Part shown: positions 1 to 4,813 of the stretch, one piece after another | How positions within the stretch are numbered: position 1 is the stretch's first letter | Layout: each line of letters starts with the position of its first letter | Source: Methanobacteriota archaeon | GTDB taxonomy: Archaea > Thermoplasmatota > Poseidoniia > Poseidoniales > Poseidoniaceae | NCBI GenBank assembly: GCA_002694245.1 | Contig: NZLM01000037.1 | Location: 53,189 to 60,368 of the forward strand | Reading direction: 5' to 3' | DNA: 7,180 bases | The notes under the pieces: generated by a model | The model's input: only the letters and a program-made list of their open reading frames with translations | Database searches by the model: none | Told to the model about the DNA's origin: nothing | Translations under genes and position numbers: made by a program

Positions 1-156
1 TCAGGTGTCAAAGAAAAGGACGTTAGGGAACTAATTGGACAATGGAACCGCTCAAGAAAAATGATGAAGGGAATGAGTGGTAATAGAAAGATGAACAAAC
101 AAATGAAGCGGATGATGAGAGATCCAGAAATGAATCTCGATGGCCTCGAAATGTAA
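1..156 (+). CDS. srp54: Signal recognition particle protein SRP54, C-terminal end (partial)
   Basis: This is the last 51 codons of an open frame that enters from the left edge and stops at TAA 154-156. SRP54 is the GTPase of the signal recognition particle. Its C-terminal M domain binds SRP RNA and signal peptides and targets ribosomes to the membrane. Only the M-domain tail is visible. It starts SGVKEKDVRELIGQW, matching the SG-x-V-x(3)-V-x-x-L segment of the SRP RNA-binding helices. A methionine- and basic-rich stretch follows (RKMMKGM, KQMKRMM), typical of this domain. The protein ends DGLEM. The GTPase domain lies outside the window. The stop codon is immediately followed by the stop of the opposing prolyl-tRNA synthetase gene. 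The family call is firm despite the short length because the Met-rich pattern and position are characteristic; other Met-rich proteins remain a small possibility. Confidence 0.85.
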   Translation, partial: SGVKEKDVRELIGQWNRSRKMMKGMSGNRKMNKQMKRMMRDPEMNLDGLEM

Positions 157-1659
157 TCAGTAAGTCTTGGCTAGTATGACTTTTCTTGTAGTAGGCTTAC
201 CCGACATAAAGCAAGGCCTCTCATGCTCATATGGCTCCGTGGCATCTCCTAAAAACGACAATCCAGTTGTTCGTTCTATAGTTTCAGCATGAGCATCTGT
301 TCCATCGAACGCCAATTCGTATATCTTGCCATCCTCTACATTCTCTAAATCAGTCAATGGTATGAGAATATTTTCTGTGTGAGCCTTTGACCTATCACGT
401 AACTCATCAGATATTTCACCAAGAACTCGATTACATTCTGCAACAATATTGTCCATTGAAAGTGGCTCTTTGCCTCCAGTCCTTCTTGCTGCAAATGCTG
501 TATTATTTTCAATATCTCTTGGCCCGATGTCTAACCTCAGAGGAACGCCTTTTATTTCCCAATCAAAGTACTTCTGCCCAGCGTGTATATCCCTTGAGTC
601 TACTTTTACTCTAAGCCCTCCGGCTCTGAGAATATCCGCAATTTGGTTACTCTTTGATATTGTATCGACTTCTGAATTTTTTCTTATCATAGGACAAATT
701 ACAATTTGAAACGGTGCTATTGCTGGTGGAATAATCAAGCCATTATCGTCTCCATGCATCCCCACAACTGCGCCGAGTAATCTCTCAGACATCCCGTATG
801 TTGTTTGGTGGCAATGCTGCTGCTTTGCATCTAAATTCTCATATGTTAAATCAAAGGCCTTGGCCCATTGATCTCTGTAGTGGTGGCATGACGCAACTTG
901 AAGAGTCCTACCATTGGGCATTATTGCATCGATACCAATTGTGTACCATGCACCTGGGAATGTATCCCATACCGGCCTTTTTGCTTTTATGACGGGTAGG
1001 CAAAGGTCATGCATTAGATTGTCAACAATTTCTAAATCTTGTTTGATTTGGTTAGTCGCACATTCTTCATCAGCATGTGCAGTGTGAGCTTCGAAAAAGT
1101 GAATTTCTCTAACGCGAATAAATGATCGAGTTTGTTTTGTTTCATATCTAAATGTGTTAACCATCTGATATACTTTCATCGGCAAATCTTTGTGCGACCT
1201 TATCCAAAGTGGGAACATTGTATACATCGCAGTTTCACTTGTCGGTCTCAAGAACATAGGAATATCAAGGTCGTTTTCCCCTGCGTGTTTTACCCAATAC
1301 ACCTCTTTTTTGAATCCACCCTCTTCTTCTTCACCTCTAAGATCATCTGGGTCAACACCTTCCTCTCTCGCTCGTTTTAGTCTAGCGACTAGAGCATTTT
1401 CTTTCTCAAGTAAGTTCTCGGGAATCAGTAGTGGGAAGTTTACCTCTTCATGGTCAGTTCTTTCCATTTCCTTATGGGTAAGTGCATCGATTAATTTCAT
1501 GGTTTTCCAACCATATGGACGCCAAACATCCATTCCTTTAATCGGATATCTTTTGTCTACTAGTTCTGCAGCCTCTACAATAAAGGGGTACCAAGAGTTG
1601 AAATCTTCAGTTTTGGATGGGATTCCTCTCTTGGCTTTTCCTTTGCTCAAGTTAATCAC
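157..1659 (-). CDS. proS: Prolyl-tRNA synthetase, archaeal/eukaryotic type
   Basis: This class II aminoacyl-tRNA synthetase (500 aa) charges tRNA-Pro with proline in the cytoplasm. Visible signatures are the substrate loop RPTSE (138-142), motif 2 FRYE (170-173), and motif 3 from GMSERLLG to GLIIPP (289-312). An HGTP-type anticodon-binding domain follows (about 315-415), then a C-terminal domain ending LAKTY, with the terminal Tyr usual for archaeal-type ProRS. No bacterial editing insertion sits between motifs 2 and 3. The start is GTG at 1657-1659. The frame is closed upstream by the TGA that also ends the preceding gene, and no ATG occurs before residue 43, which is too late. No clear Shine-Dalgarno is seen. 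Two oddities stand out. An Arg/Glu-rich insert lies at about 92-116. Only C483 remains where the C-terminal zinc domain normally has four Cys. The gene follows the membrane-protein gene by 24 bases and converges on srp54. Confidence 0.96.
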   Translation of the reverse strand: MINLSKGKAKRGIPSKTEDFNSWYPFIVEAAELVDKRYPIKGMDVWRPYGWKTMKLIDALTHKEMERTDHEEVNFPLLIPENLLEKENALVARLKRAREEGVDPDDLRGEEEEGGFKKEVYWVKHAGENDLDIPMFLRPTSETAMYTMFPLWIRSHKDLPMKVYQMVNTFRYETKQTRSFIRVREIHFFEAHTAHADEECATNQIKQDLEIVDNLMHDLCLPVIKAKRPVWDTFPGAWYTIGIDAIMPNGRTLQVASCHHYRDQWAKAFDLTYENLDAKQQHCHQTTYGMSERLLGAVVGMHGDDNGLIIPPAIAPFQIVICPMIRKNSEVDTISKSNQIADILRAGGLRVKVDSRDIHAGQKYFDWEIKGVPLRLDIGPRDIENNTAFAARRTGGKEPLSMDNIVAECNRVLGEISDELRDRSKAHTENILIPLTDLENVEDGKIYELAFDGTDAHAETIERTTGLSFLGDATEPYEHERPCFMSGKPTTRKVILAKTY

Positions 1660-1664
1660 CGTTT

Positions 1665-1686
1665 TGAGATAAATAATGTGATCTCA
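1665..1686 (-). repeat. Inverted repeat / possible RNA hairpin before proS
   Basis: A perfect 6-base inverted repeat (TGAGAT and ATCTCA) is separated by 10 bases. In the minus-strand transcript the first arm begins with the TGA stop of the two-helix membrane protein. The second arm ends 5 bases before the GTG start of proS. Six weak pairs over a ten-base loop would be marginally stable, so a chance origin is possible. The placement resembles the repeat before the transaldolase gene, and that is the main reason to list it. Confidence 0.35.
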
Positions 1687-2241
1687 CTTTTTTCTAAATG
1701 CAATTAGTATAACTACTATACTACACGCAAGGGCGACATAATCAGGTATTCCTAAAGTTGGGAATGGCATGGACCATCCTTGCTCATTACTGATATTGTG
1801 TATGTCTATCCAGTTTATCCTAGTTGCTTCAGCTGTACATTTATCAGCAACACACTGAGAGTTTAGGAACCCAAACAAACCAAATACATTTGCGGCTGCT
1901 ACCGTTAGAGATGAAAAGCCGAAGAACATCAAAAACCTACTAGACTTTTTTTCTTCTTGTTTTGGAATTGCAGGTAAACCGGGCATTTCTTGCGGAAGTG
2001 GTAGTGGCTTTGGCGTAGCCCCAGGTATTACTTCTATCATTGAATCTTGGGTTGTCACTGCGGTAACAACTTCAACTTCTGGAAGGCCTGTTGATTGGCT
2101 TGGTTTTGTGGGAGTTATCGGTTCGATAGTCAATCCGAATATTCTCTCAGCAAGACTAGCTAAGACTGGGTCTGCGGCAATTTCAGATTCATCTATTTCG
2201 CCGTCTAGGAGACGCTTTACTTTCTCGTCGTAACTGTCCAT
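1684..2241 (-). CDS. Unrecognised protein with two predicted membrane helices
   Basis: I do not recognise this 185-aa protein. The N-terminal part (1-100) is hydrophilic. It opens with an acidic, helix-prone segment (about 1-37), followed by a Pro/Thr-rich, low-complexity linker (about 40-93) and a basic patch at 94-102. A first hydrophobic segment spans about 103-126. A roughly 40-residue loop carries C130 and C135 and a Trp/aromatic-rich part. A second hydrophobic segment at about 166-182 ends in RKK. By the positive-inside rule both ends would be cytoplasmic and the Cys-bearing loop external. No signal peptide or enzyme motif is visible. The ATG at 2239-2241 is supported by a strong AGGAGG at 2249-2254. 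It sits between transaldolase (52-base gap) and proS (24-base gap) on the same strand, which suggests co-transcription but not a function. The reading frame is convincing; the role is unknown. Confidence 0.85.
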   Translation of the reverse strand: MDSYDEKVKRLLDGEIDESEIAADPVLASLAERIFGLTIEPITPTKPSQSTGLPEVEVVTAVTTQDSMIEVIPGATPKPLPLPQEMPGLPAIPKQEEKKSSRFLMFFGFSSLTVAAANVFGLFGFLNSQCVADKCTAEATRINWIDIHNISNEQGWSMPFPTLGIPDYVALACSIVVILIAFRKK

Positions 2242-2248
2242 ACGGTCT

Positions 2249-2254
2249 CCTCCT
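2249..2254 (-). promoter_or_regulatory. Strong Shine-Dalgarno of the membrane-protein gene
   Basis: AGGAGG on the minus strand lies 7 bases before the ATG at 2239-2241. It fixes that start. It is the best ribosome binding site in the window; other starts here use GGTG-type sites or none. Confidence 0.75.
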
Positions 2255-2293
2255 GTTGGGGACTGGGAAGATACTCATTATCAAGCGTTTGCC

Positions 2294-2953
2294 TCAGGCA
2301 TTACCTGCTGCTTCGACATCAGCCCAGTCTTTCATGAACCCATCTAGACCCTTGTCTGTCAGAGGGTGAGACATTAACTGGCGGAAAGTCTTGGTTGGCA
2401 TCGTTACTGTGTGAGCACCTAACTGCATACAAGCCAATACGTGTGTTGGATGTCTGATAGATGCTGCAAGTACCTTAGTACTTACATTGTAATTTTCCCA
2501 AGTTGCCATTATCTCGGCAATCAATGCCATTCCGTCAGCACCTGTATCATCGATCCTTCCGATAAATGGTGAGACATACGTAGCCCCAGCTTTTGCTGCC
2601 ATAAGAGCCTGTGATGCAGAGAAAATTAGTGTTACATTAGTTTTAATTCCATCAGCTGTTAGGATTTTAGTTGCTGCTAATCCTTCCGGAGTACATGGAA
2701 TTTTGATTATCACATTTTCAGGTAAATCATTTTTCAAAGCTCTACCTTGCTCAACCATTCCTGCTGTATCTAATGCAGTCACTTCTGCTGAAATAGGTCC
2801 ATCACAGATCGCCGCTATTTCTGCTACAACTGTTTTGAAATCTCTACCACTCTTCTTGATTAGCGAAGGGTTGGTGGTAACCCCGTCTAATATTCCCCAT
2901 GATGCAATTTCTCTAATTTCGTCTACGTCTGCAGTGTCCAAAAAGAACTCCAT
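2294..2953 (-). CDS. tal: Transaldolase, short MipB/TalC-like type
   Basis: This is a cytoplasmic class I aldolase-fold enzyme (219 aa) of the short transaldolase / fructose-6-phosphate aldolase family. It moves a dihydroxyacetone unit between sugar phosphates in the non-oxidative pentose phosphate pathway. Visible landmarks are LDTAD at 5-9, TTNPSLI at 26-32, Schiff-base Lys84 in IIKIPCTPEG, SPFIGRIDDTG at 128-138, and AASIR at 163-167. The length is normal for the family. Two residues separating transaldolases from F6P aldolases read as transaldolase: E57 (Gln in E. coli FsaA) and F130 (Tyr in FsaA). The start is ATG 2951-2953, which places LDTAD at the expected N-terminal position. No Shine-Dalgarno is visible; instead a perfect inverted repeat ends 11 bases upstream. 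The gene follows the transketolase C-subunit by 26 bases, consistent with one operon. Transaldolase rather than aldolase activity is an inference from the two residues. Confidence 0.94.
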   Translation of the reverse strand: MEFFLDTADVDEIREIASWGILDGVTTNPSLIKKSGRDFKTVVAEIAAICDGPISAEVTALDTAGMVEQGRALKNDLPENVIIKIPCTPEGLAATKILTADGIKTNVTLIFSASQALMAAKAGATYVSPFIGRIDDTGADGMALIAEIMATWENYNVSTKVLAASIRHPTHVLACMQLGAHTVTMPTKTFRQLMSHPLTDKGLDGFMKDWADVEAAGNA

Positions 2954-2964
2954 GGTAGTATGCT

Positions 2965-2984
2965 ATTGAAGGCAGTGCTTCAAT
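2965..2984 (-). repeat. Inverted repeat / possible RNA hairpin before transaldolase
   Basis: A perfect 7-base inverted repeat (ATTGAAG and CTTCAAT) has a 6-base spacer and fills most of the 26-base gap between transketolase C-subunit and transaldolase. In the minus-strand transcript the first arm contains the upstream TGA stop (2980-2982), and the second arm ends 11 bases before the transaldolase ATG. It could form a short stem-loop affecting translational coupling or RNA processing. It is not followed by a T-run, so an intrinsic terminator is unlikely. Confidence 0.45.
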
Positions 2985-3918
2985 CCTTCCGTGCCACAGC
3001 CCTTTTTGCTGCCTCGACAATATGATGTGATTTGAGGCCCATCATTTCTAGCATTTCATCGGCTCCTGCTGACTCACCGAATCGATCTTTCACACCGATA
3101 CTTTCCATAGGAATTGGTTTGGTTGCTACGATATGTTCTGCAACAGCCCCTCCCAGTCCGCCTATCACAGAATGGTCTTCTGCTGTTACTATTGCTCCGC
3201 ATTTTTCAGATAGCCTATTGATTAAATCTACATCAAGGGGCTTTAGCGTGTGCATGTCCACAACTGAAGCATTTATTCCATGTTCTGCAAGCGATTTTGC
3301 TGCCTCCATGGATTCGTGAACAAGTACTCCACATGCAATTATTGCAACATCAGTTCCTTCTCTTAGTTCGACCCCTTTTCCGATCTTAATTTCGTTTTCT
3401 TTACCATCATATAACACTGGAGTTTTGTTTCTTGCAGTTCTCATGTAAGATGGTTTACCTAACTCTGGTAACTGCATAGTCAAAGCTTTTGTTGACACAT
3501 CATCGCAAGGGTGCATAACAACTACGTTTGGGAGAGTTCTGTAGATAGCTAAGTCTTCTATAGATTGCGCACTAGAACCATCGGTTCCAGTATGTGTCCC
3601 ACCGTGAGAGCCACAAAGGTGTACTGCAAGATTTGGTCTTGCAACCCCATTCCGCATTTGTTCAAATGCTCTTTCGGTAAAGATTGCGAAAGTACTTGCG
3701 AATGGGATGTAACCACTTGCAGCTAGTCCAGCAGACACTAGAAGCATGTTTTGTTCTCCAATTCCGCAGGAAACAGTTCTATCCGGATGTGCTTTCCTGA
3801 AGTGCAATGATTTGGTAGATTTACCTAGATCTGCTTCTAGGACCACCACTTTTTCGTTATTGGCTAACTCTAACAATGCATCTCCATAACCGTCTCTGGT
3901 CGCCGCCATTCTAGTCAT
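2980..3918 (-). CDS. Transketolase, C-terminal subunit (pyrimidine-binding and C domains)
   Basis: This is the second half of a split thiamine-diphosphate transketolase (312 aa). It supplies the pyrimidine-binding domain (about 5-165) and the transketolase C domain (about 185-305). With the N-subunit it transfers two-carbon ketol units between sugar phosphates in the cytoplasm. The cofactor-activating glutamate is E55 in GIGEQNM (52-58). The substrate loop 103-121 aligns with the yeast loop: H105 matches yeast His469 and D113 matches Asp477, but A117 stands where yeast has His481. The start is ATG 3916-3918, overlapping the N-subunit stop as ATGA. A GGGGTGG at 3923-3929 lies 4 bases upstream and favours this start over the second ATG three codons later. 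The overlap implies coupled translation and equal subunit amounts. Related two-subunit enzymes such as 1-deoxyxylulose-5-phosphate synthase are single chains and carry other motifs, so transketolase is preferred. Confidence 0.93.
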   Translation of the reverse strand: MTRMAATRDGYGDALLELANNEKVVVLEADLGKSTKSLHFRKAHPDRTVSCGIGEQNMLLVSAGLAASGYIPFASTFAIFTERAFEQMRNGVARPNLAVHLCGSHGGTHTGTDGSSAQSIEDLAIYRTLPNVVVMHPCDDVSTKALTMQLPELGKPSYMRTARNKTPVLYDGKENEIKIGKGVELREGTDVAIIACGVLVHESMEAAKSLAEHGINASVVDMHTLKPLDVDLINRLSEKCGAIVTAEDHSVIGGLGGAVAEHIVATKPIPMESIGVKDRFGESAGADEMLEMMGLKSHHIVEAAKRAVARKD

Positions 3919-4742
3919 GCAACCACCCCTAATTCTTGCAACGCTTGTTCCAATTGTTCATCGGATGGTGCTGCGCCATGGAATGCTGGATTATCCTCCA
4001 TAAACGATACACCTTTGCCCTTAACAGTGTTTGCGATTACGACAGCAGGTTTGTCGTTTATTGTGTCCATCCAATCGATAGCTTCTACAATTTGGTTCAT
4101 ATCATGCCCGTCAATTATTTTCACTTCCCAACCAAATGCACTCCATTTTGCTGGAATGTCAAACATACGCATTTGGGCCTCACAAAAATCGTCATTTTGT
4201 ATTCGATTACAGTCAACAAATAATTTCAGATTACCTAACTCGTGATGTGCTGCTGCCATTGCAGCCTCCCAAACACTCCCTTCTTGAATTTCTCCATCGC
4301 CAACCATAACATACGCATTTCTCTCTGATCCGTCTATTTTTGCAGCAATGGCACAACCCATTCCGAAAGATAACCCCATCCCAAGACTACCTGCTGAGAA
4401 ATCAACCCCTGGACACCATTTCATGTCTACGTGTCCTTGACATACTCCGCCCTTAACTCTGTAAGATTTGAGATCCTCATGAGATATGAAACCCATCTCG
4501 GCTAAAATCGCATACATCCCTGGTGATGCATGTCCTTTTGACAGTATGAATCTGTCACGGTCTTCCCAATCCGGGTTTGAAGAATCAACTCTCAATCTGT
4601 GACCGTACAAACCACACAAAATATCGATTTCAGAGAGTGAGCCTCCGGGATGACCTGCTTGGGCCCTGTGTGTCATTTTACAAATCTCAATGCGGCATTT
4701 CCTAGCCATTTCTTCCATTTCGGCAATTGACATCCCGGTCAA
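3915..4742 (-). CDS. Transketolase, N-terminal (thiamine diphosphate-binding) subunit
   Basis: This is the N-terminal half of a split transketolase (275 aa as drawn). It binds the diphosphate end of the cofactor and Mg. The cofactor motif runs from GDGEIQEG (148-155) to D177/N179 in VDCNR. Histidines lining the classic transketolase active site are present: H31 in AGHPGGS, H71 in SKGHASP, H104 in CQGHVD, and H255 in FHG near the end. The start is uncertain. The frame can open at TTG 4740-4742 or at ATG 4731-4733, giving 272 aa. A GGTGAG at 4746-4751 lies 3 bases from the TTG and 12 from the ATG, so neither spacing is ideal; I slightly prefer the ATG. Its stop overlaps the C-subunit start by 4 bases. 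The 71-base gap after the OPT gene could hold its own promoter. The split arrangement is common in archaea that have transketolase, and also in many bacteria. Confidence 0.94.
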   Translation of the reverse strand: MTGMSIAEMEEMARKCRIEICKMTHRAQAGHPGGSLSEIDILCGLYGHRLRVDSSNPDWEDRDRFILSKGHASPGMYAILAEMGFISHEDLKSYRVKGGVCQGHVDMKWCPGVDFSAGSLGMGLSFGMGCAIAAKIDGSERNAYVMVGDGEIQEGSVWEAAMAAAHHELGNLKLFVDCNRIQNDDFCEAQMRMFDIPAKWSAFGWEVKIIDGHDMNQIVEAIDWMDTINDKPAVVIANTVKGKGVSFMEDNPAFHGAAPSDEQLEQALQELGVVA

Positions 4743-4747
4743 AATCT

Positions 4748-4759
4748 CACCTTCCGGTG
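4748..4759 (-). promoter_or_regulatory. Small hairpin with GNRA-type loop covering the transketolase ribosome binding site
   Basis: On the minus strand CACC-GGAA-GGTG forms a perfect 4-base stem closed by a GGAA (GNRA-class) tetraloop. The 3' arm GGTG is the likely Shine-Dalgarno of the transketolase N-subunit gene. The stem is short, so an effect on translation is possible but unproven. Confidence 0.3.
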
Positions 4760-4795
4760 TAAAGCCCTTCCACTATGGCCTTTGATGGTTTTGCT

Positions 4796-4812
4796 AAAAT
4801 CAAAATAACAAT
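4796..4812 (-). terminator. T-rich tract after the OPT gene, possible archaeal terminator
   Basis: Directly after the OPT stop codon the minus strand reads ATTGTTATTTTGATTTT. Archaeal RNA polymerase commonly terminates at T-rich tracts without a strong hairpin. The longest pure run here is only four T, so the call is weak. The same stretch could instead be part of an AT-rich promoter for the transketolase genes. Confidence 0.3.
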
Positions 4813-4813
4813 T

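Noticed and set aside
1..156. Separate small Met-rich protein beginning at the ATG at 61
   Set aside because: The frame is open to the left edge and the upstream codons match the SRP54 M domain, so it is the tail of a longer gene.
1190..1672. Plus-strand open frame of 160 codons opposite the start of proS
   Set aside because: Ser-rich translation without domain signals, fully antisense to conserved ProRS sequence; a shadow frame.
2242..2293. Possible promoter or small RNA in the 52-base gap before the two-helix membrane-protein gene
   Set aside because: Apart from the Shine-Dalgarno I find no convincing TATA-like element, hairpin or T-run; it is most likely an operon spacer.
2703..3319. Plus-strand open frames opposite transaldolase and transketolase C-subunit
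   Set aside because: They lie antisense to genes with complete catalytic motifs, and I see no ribosome binding or homology signal for them.
3915..3918. Frameshift splitting one transketolase gene into two
   Set aside because: The ATGA overlap has its own ribosome binding site, both halves end at natural domain boundaries, and split transketolase is a known arrangement, so this is not a broken gene.
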